This document shows, piece after piece, positions 9,039 to 18,215 of a stretch of DNA of 64,000 nucleotides. Source of the DNA: Bifidobacterium sp. ESL0732 (lineage in GTDB: Bacteria; Actinomycetota; Actinomycetes; Actinomycetales; Bifidobacteriaceae); NCBI RefSeq assembly GCF_029395535.1, contig NZ_CP113920.1, forward strand, positions 806,001-870,000, read 5' to 3'. The notes below the pieces were generated by a model, which had not been told where the DNA came from, searched no databases, and saw nothing but the letters and a program-made list of their open reading frames with translations. A program made the translations under genes and the position numbers. Position 1 is the first letter of the stretch. Every line of letters starts with the position of its first letter.

Positions 9039-11117
9039 TTACCAGATGGATACGCGCTGTTTGGGTGCTAGCCACAGCTTATTTTCGGGCTTTACGTCGA
9101 AGGCCTGATAGTAGAGGTCAACGTTGCGTACGATGCCGTTGGTACGGAATTCGGCGGGGGAATGCGGATCGATCTGCAGATACTGCTCGGTCAATTCCTC
9201 ACGTTGTGCGGTGCGCCAGATGGAGGCGTAGCTCAGGAAGAAACGCTGCAATCCGGTGTATCCGTCGATTTCGGGGGCGCTCGCTAGTGATGCTGTGACC
9301 GCTTCCGGCGAACCGTCGATTGTGCGGCCCGCGGCTTTGTCCAGTGCGAAGGCGTAGGCCTTCAGGCTGATGTTGACGCCGCTCAGATCGCCGATGTTCT
9401 CGCCGATGGTCAATGCTCCGTTGACGTGGGGGGCCTGACTCAGGTCATCAGCGTATTTTTCCTGAAGCTGGGAGGGGATAAATACATTGTATTGGTTGAT
9501 CAGTGCCGTGGTGAGCTTTTCGAAGTTAGCCTTGTCCTCGGCGGTCCACCAGTCGTTGAGCTTGCCGTCGCCGTCGTACTGGCTGCCCTGGTCGTCGAAG
9601 CCGTGCCCGATTTCGTGTCCGATGACCGCGCCGATACCGCCATAATTGGCGGCATCGTCTGCATCCGGGTTGAAGAACGGGGGCTGGAGGATGGCAGCTG
9701 GGAAGACGATGACGTTCATGGAAGGCTCGTAATAGGCGTTGACCGTTTGTGGGTTCATCAGCCATTCTTCTCGGTCAACGACCTGGCCGACCTTGGAGAA
9801 CTGGAATCCTGTTTCGTAGGCGACAGCAGCGTTAAGGTCTTCCATCAGGCTCATTTCAGGCTTGATGTCGAGTGCGGTGTAGTCGCGCCAGTGGTTGGTG
9901 TAGCCGATCATCGGAGTGAACTTCGAGAGCTTTTCCAGAGCTTTTGCCTTGGTTTCTTTGCCCAGCCACGCACTGCCTGATATCGAAACGCGATAGGCCT
10001 CGATGATGTTGGTGACCAGCTGTTCCATCCGCTTTTTCGAGCTTTCAGGGAAGTGGAGACGAACGTATTCACGCCCGACCTCTTCGCCGCAGATGCCGTT
10101 GACCAGTGAGACGCCGCGCTTCCAGCGGTCGCGCTGTTGCTTGGCGCCCGAAAGCACCTTGCCGTAGAAGTCGAATTGGGTTTTGTCAAAGTCTTGGCTC
10201 AGTGTGCTTGCCGAACCGCTGATCATCGTCACGCGCGCCCAGAGTTTCAGGTCGTCAATCTCGCTCTGGTCCCAGAACTTGTCGAAGCCGGAAAGGAAGC
10301 TCGGCTCGTGGACTATGGTGCGGTTGAACGCCGCCTGGAGATCCAACGGCTGCGTCTTTGAGGCAGGCAACGCATTGTAGGAGGCCTGCCAAGCTTCAAG
10401 CCAGGAAGCGATGTCGAAGTGTGAGAGAGTGGAGGTGAGCTCTGCGAAATCAGTGGGGTTGTAGGTTTTCTGCGAATCTCGTGTGGCTACGTTGTCCCAG
10501 TGGTTCGAAGCGATTTTGGTCTCGAGTTCGAGGAAGCGCTTGGCATCCGCCTCGGATTTCACGCTGTCGCCATAATCGGCCAGCATCAGAAGCTTCATGA
10601 CCATGTGAACATACTGCTCACGGATGGGAGCGTAGTGGTCTTCGCGGTAATAAGCTTCGTCTGGCAGGCCGATGCCTCCCTGTTCGATATGCAGGATGTT
10701 GTGCTCGGGATCGCCAGGGTCGCCGTAGACGCCGCAGTCGAAGAAATCGGGGCCGCCGACCGTGCAAAGCTCGCCTAAAACCTTGGTGAGCTCTGCTTTG
10801 TCAGCCGCGTTGTCGATGCGCTCGAGCGCATCCTTGATAGGAGTGATGCCGGCCGCTTCGATGGCGTCGGTGTCGAGGAATGCACGATAAAGGCTCTGTG
10901 ACTTGTGTGCAGGGCAGTTCTCGTCCTCGAGGATGTCGCGAATTTGGCTTTCCGAGTCTTCGGCGAGCTTATCGAAAGCGCCGTAGCGTGAGCGGTCGTC
11001 GGGCAGTTCGTAGGTGTCAATCCATGGCCCGTTGACGAAGCGGAAAAGGTCATCGCCGGGGCTGATGGTGCTGGAGAATGAGGTCGTATCAAGGCCTGAA
11101 ATCAAAGGTGTAGACAT
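9039..11117 (-). CDS. pepO: M13 family zinc metallopeptidase (PepO-like endopeptidase)
   Basis: A 692-residue neprilysin/endothelin-converting-enzyme family peptidase that cuts oligopeptides. The zinc motif HEIGH has its histidines at residues 501 and 505, inside VIGHEIGHGFDDQGSQYD. The substrate-binding NAYYEPS and the third zinc ligand region GENIGDLSGV are present. The N-terminus (PGDDLFRFVNGPWID) matches the family start, with no signal peptide or membrane anchor. It should therefore be a cytoplasmic peptidase, working on peptides such as those imported by the ABC transporter in this window (inference). ATG at 11117 follows AGTAGAG on the minus strand. Length agrees with bacterial PepO. 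Confidence 0.94.
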   Translation of the reverse strand: MSTPLISGLDTTSFSSTISPGDDLFRFVNGPWIDTYELPDDRSRYGAFDKLAEDSESQIRDILEDENCPAHKSQSLYRAFLDTDAIEAAGITPIKDALERIDNAADKAELTKVLGELCTVGGPDFFDCGVYGDPGDPEHNILHIEQGGIGLPDEAYYREDHYAPIREQYVHMVMKLLMLADYGDSVKSEADAKRFLELETKIASNHWDNVATRDSQKTYNPTDFAELTSTLSHFDIASWLEAWQASYNALPASKTQPLDLQAAFNRTIVHEPSFLSGFDKFWDQSEIDDLKLWARVTMISGSASTLSQDFDKTQFDFYGKVLSGAKQQRDRWKRGVSLVNGICGEEVGREYVRLHFPESSKKRMEQLVTNIIEAYRVSISGSAWLGKETKAKALEKLSKFTPMIGYTNHWRDYTALDIKPEMSLMEDLNAAVAYETGFQFSKVGQVVDREEWLMNPQTVNAYYEPSMNVIVFPAAILQPPFFNPDADDAANYGGIGAVIGHEIGHGFDDQGSQYDGDGKLNDWWTAEDKANFEKLTTALINQYNVFIPSQLQEKYADDLSQAPHVNGALTIGENIGDLSGVNISLKAYAFALDKAAGRTIDGSPEAVTASLASAPEIDGYTGLQRFFLSYASIWRTAQREELTEQYLQIDPHSPAEFRTNGIVRNVDLYYQAFDVKPENKLWLAPKQRVSIW

Positions 11118-11339
11118 GGCTCTACTGTATCGGCGTTCGCTGACAAGAAGTTGTGCGTAATAAAAGGAAAATTCGGGTGTAATCAGACGATCTAATCTGG
11201 GCTTGGGTTTACCTTAAGAATGCTAAATTCAATTATGAAGGAATAGCTTCCGGCTTTATTCTGTTGAATGATTTAGCGGTCGAAGTGAACGCCGTTATAA
11301 CGTTTTGATGGCGACGGAAACCATGGAAGGGGAATCGAC

Positions 11340-12479
11340 ATGTCAGACGATAATACGAATGATAATGGTTCGAATGTGAATGACAGCAACGAAAACAATC
11401 AGGAGAATCCCAATGGCCAGCCGACAGGTCAGCCAGAATATGGGGCTTATGCTTCTCATGCCAATGCCATGAATGGCAACCAGCACCAGTATGACAGCGC
11501 TAATTCGTCTTCGCGCAATACCGGGAATACTGGGAATACTGGGAATACCGGGCAAGGCCCTCAGAACTACGGCCAATACGCCGGTAATCAAGGTGGCGCT
11601 CCACAAGGAGGCCCCAACGCCAATCCATACGTGTATAACGGTCAAGGTGGGAATCCGAATCAGCCTCCATACAACGGCTATGCCCCCAATGGCTATGGCC
11701 CGTATGCCGCAGATCCCAACCAATACAATCGGCAATACCAAAATGGCAATCCTTACGTCAACGGCAATCCCTACACAAACCCCTATGCCTATCAAAACGG
11801 TCAAGGCCAATACGGGCCAAACAGCCAACGGCCCAACAGCGGCGGACCGACGGCAGGTGGCAACCGTTTCAATTCGCAGTCGGCCCGGCCGGGCAGCAAT
11901 GAATGGTGGCGTTTGAATCCTTTCAAGCTTGCTGAGGAATGGCTTCCGAACCAAGCGAAGAAAACCATTCGCATCGTCTACGGTGTCGTCGGAATCGTCG
12001 CGTTGCTGCTTGGCCTTGCATTACTGATCTGGCCTGGCAAGACATTGGTGGCCGTGGCCATCGCGCTGGGCATCTACTTCGTGATTTCTGGTGTCATCCG
12101 TGTCATCGGCGCCATCGTCGAAAACGGGTTGCCTGGCGGCTGGCGCGTGCTTGATATCCTAGTCGGTCTCCTTTTGGTGATTGGCGGTGTGGTCATGCTC
12201 AAGAACACCGTTCTCTCGACCGCAATGCTGACGATTCTGGTCACGCTCACGGTTGGCATCGGCTGGATTATGGAAGGCATCATGGCGCTGGTGGAGACCT
12301 GGCGTCTGCCGAAGTCCGGATGGGCCATCTTCTACGCGGTCATCTCCATCCTCGCCGGCATCGTCGTCTTGTTCTCCCCGTTCGCCTCGGTGATCGTGCT
12401 GGTTATTTTCGCCGGAATCTCCATGGTGGTCATGGGTATCCTTGCCATCATTCGCGCTTTCCGTTTCGGCAAGAACTGA
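11340..12479 (+). CDS. DUF308/HdeD-like membrane protein with N/G/Q/Y/P-rich N-terminus
   Basis: 379 residues in two halves. Residues 1 to about 190 are low-complexity, dominated by Asn, Gln, Gly, Tyr and Pro, with the repeat (NTG)4 and NPY-containing repeats; this half is probably disordered and cytoplasmic. From about residue 209 there are six closely spaced membrane helices with the Gly-rich pattern of HdeD/DUF308 proteins. E. coli HdeD is linked to acid resistance, but the function of actinobacterial members is not established. ATG at 11340 follows GGAAGGGGAATCGAC. It is monocistronic and followed by a terminator. Confidence 0.85.
   Translation: MSDDNTNDNGSNVNDSNENNQENPNGQPTGQPEYGAYASHANAMNGNQHQYDSANSSSRNTGNTGNTGNTGQGPQNYGQYAGNQGGAPQGGPNANPYVYNGQGGNPNQPPYNGYAPNGYGPYAADPNQYNRQYQNGNPYVNGNPYTNPYAYQNGQGQYGPNSQRPNSGGPTAGGNRFNSQSARPGSNEWWRLNPFKLAEEWLPNQAKKTIRIVYGVVGIVALLLGLALLIWPGKTLVAVAIALGIYFVISGVIRVIGAIVENGLPGGWRVLDILVGLLLVIGGVVMLKNTVLSTAMLTILVTLTVGIGWIMEGIMALVETWRLPKSGWAIFYAVISILAGIVVLFSPFASVIVLVIFAGISMVVMGILAIIRAFRFGKN
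11517..11552 (+). repeat. In-frame 9-bp tandem repeat, four copies
   Basis: AATACYGGG is repeated four times without interruption inside the disordered half of the DUF308 protein. It encodes Asn-Thr-Gly four times. The copies differ only at one silent C/T position, so copy number could vary by slippage without breaking the frame. Confidence 0.9.
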
Positions 12480-12557
12480 TAATAGCGACATTCGGCAGGC
12501 GTTAGAGCTGCGGAACGTATTGAACCGCAGACAATAAAGCCTAGTTAGAGGATAGTG

Positions 12558-12600
12558 CCCCGATATTCTTAAAGATTCGTTCAGAATGTCGGGGTGTTTT
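12558..12600 (+). terminator. Intrinsic terminator after the DUF308 gene
   Basis: CCCCGATATTCT (12558-12569) pairs with AGAATGTCGGGG (12583-12594), with one wobble, followed by TGTTTTC. Confidence 0.8.
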
Positions 12601-12710
12601 CATATTCGATAACGACAAATCATTTCGATAATATTCCGGTGCAGTTTGCCTTATGAACCAAATCGAAAGATAGCTCCAAGATTGTTGGCCGAGCGAAGTA
12701 GGGTGAAGGC

Positions 12711-13487
12711 ATGATTGAATTGAAAACGCCAAAGGAAATCGCCTCGATGAAGGTCGCCGGCCGTTTCGTCGGCAGCATCCTAAAAGAGCTGCAGGAAACC
12801 ACAAAGGTCGGTACGAATCTGCTGGAGATCGACGACCTCGTTCGTCGTCGCATCGAAAGCCGCAAGGGCGCCGAATCCTGCTATGTGGATTACGCCCCTG
12901 ATTTCGGTACCGGCCCATTCAAGCATTACATCTGCACGTCGGTCAATGATGCCGTGCTGCATGGTGTTCCTTATGATTATGCCCTCAAAGACGGCGATCT
13001 TGTGAGCCTTGACCTGGCCATCAGCGTCGACGGATGGTGCGGCGACTCAGCAGTGAGCTTTGTGGTCGGCAAAGACCCGAATCCTGAAGATATCGCTCTG
13101 ATCAAGTGCACCGAGGAGGCGCTCGCGGCCGGTATCGCTGCGGCCCAGTCCGGTAACCGGCTTGGCGACGTTTCTGCCGCAGTCGGCGACGTGGCACACG
13201 AGCACGGCTATACCGTCAACATGGAGTTCGGCGGCCACGGCATCGGCCATGTCATGCACGGCGATCCCTTCGTTCCCAATGATGGAAAGGCCCATCACGG
13301 ATACAAGCTTCGTCCGGGCCTGACCATTGCCATCGAACCGTGGTTCATGAAGACCACCGACGAGATCTACCAGGATGCCAAGGACGGCTGGACGCTGCGC
13401 AGTTCCGACGGTTCCAACGGTGCCCACAGCGAGCACACCATCGCCATCACCGACAATGGCCCGGAGATCCTGACCGTTCGCGAGTAG
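12711..13487 (+). CDS. map: Methionine aminopeptidase, type I
   Basis: Removes the initiator methionine from nascent proteins, using a dinuclear metal centre. The 258-residue length is standard for type Ia/Ib. The five metal ligands are visible: Asp in SLDLAISVDGWCGD (two), His in GHGIGHVMH, Glu in TIAIEPWF and Glu in GAHSEHTIAIT. The substrate His is in AVLHGVPYDYAL. There is no N-terminal zinc-finger or SH3-binding extension of the type seen in mycobacterial MetAP1c. ATG at 12711 is preceded by AGGGTGAAGGC. Terminators on both sides make it a single-gene unit, unlike the common adk-map-infA arrangement, so this may be a second map gene. Confidence 0.93.
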   Translation: MIELKTPKEIASMKVAGRFVGSILKELQETTKVGTNLLEIDDLVRRRIESRKGAESCYVDYAPDFGTGPFKHYICTSVNDAVLHGVPYDYALKDGDLVSLDLAISVDGWCGDSAVSFVVGKDPNPEDIALIKCTEEALAAGIAAAQSGNRLGDVSAAVGDVAHEHGYTVNMEFGGHGIGHVMHGDPFVPNDGKAHHGYKLRPGLTIAIEPWFMKTTDEIYQDAKDGWTLRSSDGSNGAHSEHTIAITDNGPEILTVRE

Positions 13488-13519
13488 TTTCTGGTCTGGC
13501 TGGATAATAGGCTTTTATC

Positions 13520-13562
13520 AAAGTGGCATCTGTAGCTTGAGCGCGGGTGCCACTTTTGTTTT
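13520..13562 (+). terminator. Intrinsic terminator after map
   Basis: AAAGTGGCA (13520-13528) pairs with TGCCACTTT (13548-13556), followed by TGTTTTTAAA. Confidence 0.85.
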
Positions 13563-13624
13563 TAAATTTCGTATTTTTTATAATTGATAGCCTGCATAAC
13601 TTCCATAACCCAATTTTTTGAGAG

Positions 13625-13704
13625 ATGAATGTACGGAACGTGGACATTGGTTGCGCCAATTTACATTCATGCAATAAGGTGTGTTCAATCCGTGATTGGT
13701 TGCG
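13625..13704 (+). promoter_or_regulatory. Nested inverted repeats and direct repeats upstream of gltA
   Basis: ATGAATGTA (13625-13633) pairs with TACATTCAT (13662-13670) and encloses a second palindrome ATTGG-TTGCG-CCAAT (13646-13660). The word ATTGGTTGCG occurs at 13646-13655 and again at 13695-13704. The layout suggests a DNA operator region or a structured leader for citrate synthase control. No known regulator motif is recognised. Confidence 0.45.
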
Positions 13705-13784
13705 GCAACGCTTTCGGTTTTGTCTGTTTTATACAGAAAACAGCGATCGGCCCATGATCAAGGTTGCAAAGGAAGGTGGAAGCC

Positions 13785-15080
13785 ATGGTGGAGGCAAAAC
13801 TCAATGTGGATGCGAGCAAGTTTGATTTGCCCATTGTCAAGGCCACGGAGGGAGCCGACGGCATTGTGGTCTCCAGCCTCAAAAACGACGGCTTTGTCAC
13901 CCTTGATCCGGGTTTTCTGACCACCGCGCAGTGCGAATCCAAAATCACTTTCATCGACGGTCAGAATTCCATCCTGCGTTATCGAGGCTACCCGATTGAG
14001 CAGCTGTGCGAACAATCCGATTTCCTTGAAGTGGCGTGGCTCTTGCAGCATGGCGAGTTGCCGAGCAAGGCCGAATACGATCAGTTCTGCCTCGACCTGA
14101 ACCACCGGACCATGGTGGGAGAGGACTTCCGCAGCTTCATGGCCTCGTTCCCGCGTTCCGCCCAACCGATGAGCGTGCTCGCCTCTGCTATCAATGCGCT
14201 TGCGGCATTTTATCCGGACACCACTGATATCAGTGACCCCGATCAGCTCGACGAATCGGCGCGTATCATCATGGCCAAGGCCCGTACCATCGTCAGCTAT
14301 ATTTATAGGCGTCGTCGCGATGAGCCCATGCTGTACCCGGATGTCGCCCGAGGATATGTCGACGATTTCCTGCGCATGTGCTTTGCGGTACCTTACGAGC
14401 CGTACGAATCGGATGAGCTTTCCGTCCATGCGTTGGGTCGTCTGCTCATCATTCATGCCGACCATGAACAGAACTGCTCGACTTCCGTAGTGCGTATCGC
14501 CGGCAGCGCCCACGCGAATCTGTATTCGGCAGTTGCCGCCGGTGTTAATGCGCTTTCCGGTCCGTTGCATGGCGGTGCCAACGAAGCGGTATTGAAGCAG
14601 CTTGAGGTCATTCGCGATTCCGGCGAAAGCGTCAGCCAGTTCGTCGAAAACGCGAAGAAGGACGGGAAGCGTATTTCCGGTTTCGGCCATCGCGTCTACA
14701 AATGCTATGATCCGCGTGCCGTGGTCGCTAAGCATTATCTGGAACAGCTCATGGCACGAGGTGACGTCGACAATCGCTTGCCTGCGGACGAACGTGCGCT
14801 GTTCGATATCGCCACGGAACTCGAGGATATCGCCACGCACGACGATTATTTCGTTTCCCGTCACCTTTATCCGAATGTCGATTTCTATACTGGGCTGCTT
14901 TACCGGGTCATCGGCTTTGATGCCCCGATGTTCACTCCGCTGTTCGCGCTCGGCCGCATTCCTGGCTGGATTGCGCAATACCGCGAGATGCTGACTGATC
15001 CACAGACCAAAATCGGCCGTCCGCGCCAGGTCTACACCGGAGAAACCGAACGCGACTACGTACCGATGAATGAGCGCTAG
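13785..15080 (+). CDS. gltA: Citrate synthase
   Basis: Condenses acetyl-CoA with oxaloacetate. Bifidobacteria use it in a partial TCA branch that supplies 2-oxoglutarate for glutamate. 431 residues from the ATG at 13785, which has AAAGGAAGG eight bases upstream; a TTG at 13764 extends the frame but lacks a site. The catalytic triad is visible: H262 in GPLHGGANEAVLK, H302 in GFGHRVYKCYDPRA and D366 in YPNVDFYTGLLY. The N-terminal segment (PGFLTTAQCESKITFIDGQ) matches hexameric, NADH-regulated type II enzymes of Gram-negatives and actinobacteria. It is flanked by a repeat-rich leader and convergent with dapD. Confidence 0.95.
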   Translation: MVEAKLNVDASKFDLPIVKATEGADGIVVSSLKNDGFVTLDPGFLTTAQCESKITFIDGQNSILRYRGYPIEQLCEQSDFLEVAWLLQHGELPSKAEYDQFCLDLNHRTMVGEDFRSFMASFPRSAQPMSVLASAINALAAFYPDTTDISDPDQLDESARIIMAKARTIVSYIYRRRRDEPMLYPDVARGYVDDFLRMCFAVPYEPYESDELSVHALGRLLIIHADHEQNCSTSVVRIAGSAHANLYSAVAAGVNALSGPLHGGANEAVLKQLEVIRDSGESVSQFVENAKKDGKRISGFGHRVYKCYDPRAVVAKHYLEQLMARGDVDNRLPADERALFDIATELEDIATHDDYFVSRHLYPNVDFYTGLLYRVIGFDAPMFTPLFALGRIPGWIAQYREMLTDPQTKIGRPRQVYTGETERDYVPMNER

Positions 15081-15470
15081 GGAAGATTCACAGCACTGAA
15101 CCCCTGATAAGGGCGTTTTCATGTGTCAGTGCTGCAAAGACGCAGCAGTGGTGGGAATATCGTGGCCGTATTTGTTTCCGTGCTGCGCAGGGATTTGAGA
15201 CATCGCAGAAGAATGGCGGAATTCCGGGATTTCTGTTCTCCGTGGATACCGGTTCTGTAGCATTGAGGGCCGAAAACATCGATTATTGGCCTCCATGCCA
15301 GGAATTGAGATGGGAAGGCGACGATGAGACGAAAATCCCATGCAAGTCATTGAATGCTTATTAAGAAATGACAGAAATGAACACTTTCGGCTCTATTCAA
15401 CGACATTCAACGACGTGCGCGGGATTTATTAACTGATGTGTGCAGGATTGCTATTGTGCGAATGCGGGAA
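15081..15470. other. 390-bp region between convergent gltA and dapD
   Basis: No gene is supported. An inverted repeat CAGCACTGA (15091-15099) / TCAGTGCTG (15126-15134) encloses a smaller CCCT-GATA-AGGG hairpin followed by CGTTTTC, probably the gltA transcription end. A 10-bp tandem duplication ATTCAACGAC lies at 15395-15414. The rest is unremarkable. Confidence 0.5.
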
Positions 15471-16475
15471 TCAGTTCTTGTGCAGCTTTTCGTTCAGAGC
15501 GATGCCAACCTTGCGGTAGCGGGCCTCGATGGCGCCGGTCACCGAATTGCGGATGAAGAGGATATTGTCCTTGCCTGAAAGCTCCGACCCCTTGACGACT
15601 TCCAGCGGCTCGCCGGCAGCGATTTTGGCCTTGTCGTGGATGGTGATCTTGGTGCCGGCGGTGACATAAAGACCCGCTTCCACCACGCAGTTGTCGCCCA
15701 GAGAAATGCCGATGCCCGCGTTCGCGCCCAAGAGGCTGTGCTCGCCGATTGAGTTGCGCAGCTTTCCGCCACCGGAAAGCGTGCCCATGATGGACGAGCC
15801 GCCGCCGACGTCGGAACCGTTGCCGACGGTGACGCCTTGGGAGACCCGGCCCTCGATCATGCAGGTGCCGAGCGTTCCGGCGTTGAAGTTGACGAAACCA
15901 GCGTGCATTACGGTTGTGCCTGTCGCCAGGTGAGCGCCAAGACGTACGCGGTCCGCATCGCCGATACGCACGCCCTCGGGCACCACATAGTCGACCATAC
16001 GCGGGAACTTGTCGACACCGAGCACGTTGACGTCGACGTGGGGAGTGGGCATGCCACCGGCAACGACGCCTGATTTTGCCACGGCGTTCATCACGTCCAT
16101 CTTGCGCAACGCGAAGTTCTCGGCGGCGAACGGTCCGTAGTTAGTCCACACCACATTGGCGAGCTTGGCGAAGATGCCATCAAGGTTGATGGTGTTCGGC
16201 TCCACCATGCACATGCTCAGCAAGTGCAAGCGCAGGTAAGCGTCGGCCGCGTCGACGATGGGGGAGTCAAGAGCAGAAACAGTAAACACCGGTACGCGCC
16301 GTACACCGCGTGCATCGGCCTGTTCATATGCCAAAGCGCCGAAACCGTGCTGCGGTCGGGAAGCCTCGTCAGGCGCCGCACCCATCTCAAGCTTTGGATA
16401 CCATACGTCCAGCGTATTGCCTGCCTCATCAATCGAGGCCAGACCCCAGCCCCAAGCCGTCCGTTCGTCACTCAT
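15471..16475 (-). CDS. dapD: Tetrahydrodipicolinate N-succinyltransferase
   Basis: Transfers succinyl from succinyl-CoA to tetrahydrodipicolinate in the succinylase route to diaminopimelate and lysine. 334 residues from the ATG at 16475, preceded by AAAGGAG; an upstream in-frame ATG at 16496 has no better site. The sequence is the actinobacterial type: hexapeptide beta-helix repeats in [18 protein letters not shown], then [19 protein letters not shown] and [18 protein letters not shown], which contain the active-site Glu and Gly-rich turns. The N-terminal domain (WGWGLASI...LDVWYPKLE) also matches. Divergent from the small ORF and prfB. Confidence 0.94.
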   Translation of the reverse strand: MSDERTAWGWGLASIDEAGNTLDVWYPKLEMGAAPDEASRPQHGFGALAYEQADARGVRRVPVFTVSALDSPIVDAADAYLRLHLLSMCMVEPNTINLDGIFAKLANVVWTNYGPFAAENFALRKMDVMNAVAKSGVVAGGMPTPHVDVNVLGVDKFPRMVDYVVPEGVRIGDADRVRLGAHLATGTTVMHAGFVNFNAGTLGTCMIEGRVSQGVTVGNGSDVGGGSSIMGTLSGGGKLRNSIGEHSLLGANAGIGISLGDNCVVEAGLYVTAGTKITIHDKAKIAAGEPLEVVKGSELSGKDNILFIRNSVTGAIEARYRKVGIALNEKLHKN

Positions 16476-16596
16476 ACTCGCTCCTTTTCGCTGCATTGGT
16501 GAAATGAATATGTATCTAATCTAGCGCACGATGTCTTGTTTGTCCCCCGGCAGCTCAAGAACAATTAATTGACTTGCAATGTTGATTTGTAGCCAG

Positions 16597-16627
16597 TAGA
16601 CACTAAATCCCGCAGGCTCGATACAAT
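16597..16627 (+). promoter_or_regulatory. Possible promoter giving a leaderless small-ORF transcript
   Basis: TAGACA at 16597-16602 and TACAAT at 16622-16627 are close to sigma-70 consensus, though the 19-bp spacer is long. Transcription would begin near 16634-16636, which is the GTG of the following ORF. Confidence 0.4.
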
Positions 16628-16635
16628 GAAGGATT

Positions 16636-16767
16636 GTGAGTGATTACAGGAAAGAACGCGAACGCCGTGAAAGCCGGCGCCGCAACATCTTGCGGGCGAT
16701 TTGCATCATCGTGGCTGCGGCTATGCTGCTCGCGTTGGTGATTCCTGCAATCTATGCAGGTCTTTGA
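16636..16767 (+). CDS. Small single-span membrane protein, 43 residues
   Basis: A GTG-initiated frame of 43 codons. Residues 1-17 are strongly charged (SDYRKERERRESRRRN) and residues 18-42 form one hydrophobic helix (RAICIIVAAAMLLALVIPAI) before the stop. The positive-inside rule places the N-terminus in the cytoplasm. GAAGGA lies only two bases before the GTG, so it is either a poorly spaced ribosome site or irrelevant if the mRNA is leaderless. The protein lies between divergent dapD and prfB. No known family is recognised; it could be chance, but the charge/hydrophobic layout is typical of real small membrane proteins. Confidence 0.55.
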   Translation: MSDYRKERERRESRRRNILRAICIIVAAAMLLALVIPAIYAGL

Positions 16768-16978
16768 CGATTTTGCATGCATGAGGGCGGCAAAATCATC
16801 GGCACCGAAAAGCTGATGTTGCGGCGCGGCTTCATCGAAAGCGATGACGTGCGTGCCCACGACGGAAAAGCTGCAAAGGTTGAAAGAATCAGGCTTGGCG
16901 CTCAATGGTTTTACAGCGGTATGGCGACGATAACGACGGTCAGAGAGTTTTCAGCGAGCAAATATAAGGTGGAATGTA

Positions 16979-18124
16979 ATGGCAGAATTTGATTTTTCCC
17001 AAGCGTTGGGTGAGGCGCGTAAAAAATACGAGACGATCGAAAAGGCGTTGGACGTCGATCGTCTGAAGTCCGAAATCGATGAGTTGGAGAAAGAGGCATC
17101 GGCGCCGAATCTCTGGGACGACGTCGAGAACGCACAAAAGGTCACCAGTCGGCTTTCCAACAAGCAGGGGCTGATTAAGAAGCTCGATTCGCTTTCGAGT
17201 AGGCTTGACGACACCGAAACCCTTTACGAATTGGGTCAGGAAGAGGACGACGTCGATTCGATGAAAGAGGCCCAGAACGGTGTCGATGCGCTGCAGAAGG
17301 ACCTCGACGAGATGGAAATCCAGACCCTGCTTGACGGCGAATACGATGAACGTAGCGCGGTGGTGACCATCCGAAGCGGCGCGGGCGGCGTGGATGCGGC
17401 CGATTTCGCGCAAATGCTCCTGCGTATGTACCTACGCTGGGCAGAGCGCAACGGCTACAAGGCCAAGGTCATGGACACGTCCTACGCCGAAGAGGCTGGC
17501 ATCAAGTCCGCCACTTTCGAAGTTGACGCACCTTACGCCTACGGTCGTCTTTCCGTAGAGGGCGGCACGCACCGCCTCGTCCGTATATCACCTTTCGATA
17601 ACCAAGGTCGCCGTCAGACCAGCTTTGCAGCCGTCGAGGTGGTGCCGTTGGTCGAAGAAACCGACCACATCGATATTCCCGATTCCGATATCCGCGTGGA
17701 TACCTATTGCTCCTCAGGCCCCGGTGGTCAGGGCGTCAACACCACATATTCCGCGGTCCGTATCACCCATTTGCCCACCGGCATCGTGGTGACCATGCAG
17801 GACGAGCGCAGCCAGATACAGAACCGTGCCGCCGCCATGGCTGTCCTCCAGTCCCGCCTTTTAGTGCTTCGTCATGAAGAGGAGGCCAAAAAGAAGAAGG
17901 AACTGGCCGGCGATATCAAGGCGAGTTGGGGAGATCAGATGCGTTCGTATGTATTACATCCTTATCAAATGGTTAAGGATCTGCGCACCGGCTACGAGAC
18001 CAGCCAGACACAGGCCGTTTTTGACGGTGACATCAACGGGTTCATTGACGCCGGCATCCGCTGGCGCCATGAGCAGCGCCGTCAGGCCGCGCTTGAAGCC
18101 GAGCAAAACGAAGATAAAAAGTAA
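16979..18124 (+). CDS. prfB: Peptide chain release factor 2
   Basis: Recognises UGA and UAA stop codons and triggers peptide release on the ribosome. 381 residues with GGQ at 249-251 in [12 protein letters not shown] and the RF2 tripeptide SPF in [13 protein letters not shown]. The reading frame is continuous from ATG at 16979 (AAGGTGGA upstream), so the autoregulatory +1 frameshift found in E. coli prfB is absent, as is usual in actinobacteria. The N-terminal domain is helical and charged as in the family. It is followed 91 bases later by ftsE, the conserved actinobacterial prfB-ftsE-ftsX-smpB order. Confidence 0.96.
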   Translation: MAEFDFSQALGEARKKYETIEKALDVDRLKSEIDELEKEASAPNLWDDVENAQKVTSRLSNKQGLIKKLDSLSSRLDDTETLYELGQEEDDVDSMKEAQNGVDALQKDLDEMEIQTLLDGEYDERSAVVTIRSGAGGVDAADFAQMLLRMYLRWAERNGYKAKVMDTSYAEEAGIKSATFEVDAPYAYGRLSVEGGTHRLVRISPFDNQGRRQTSFAAVEVVPLVEETDHIDIPDSDIRVDTYCSSGPGGQGVNTTYSAVRITHLPTGIVVTMQDERSQIQNRAAAMAVLQSRLLVLRHEEEAKKKKELAGDIKASWGDQMRSYVLHPYQMVKDLRTGYETSQTQAVFDGDINGFIDAGIRWRHEQRRQAALEAEQNEDKK

Positions 18125-18215
18125 AGACTTCAATCATTTCGACGAAATCAGAACAATCTGCGATGCTGGTGCCTCTAGACTTGGGCACAGCGGCAAACAG
18201 TAAGGAAACGGCATT

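Noticed and set aside
16777-16992. 71-codon frame overlapping the prfB start
   Set aside because: No ribosome site, no recognisable sequence, and it overlaps the prfB start by 14 bases in another frame.
16979-18124. Programmed frameshift in prfB
   Set aside because: The frame is continuous from ATG to stop; no CTTTGA slip site is present near the start.
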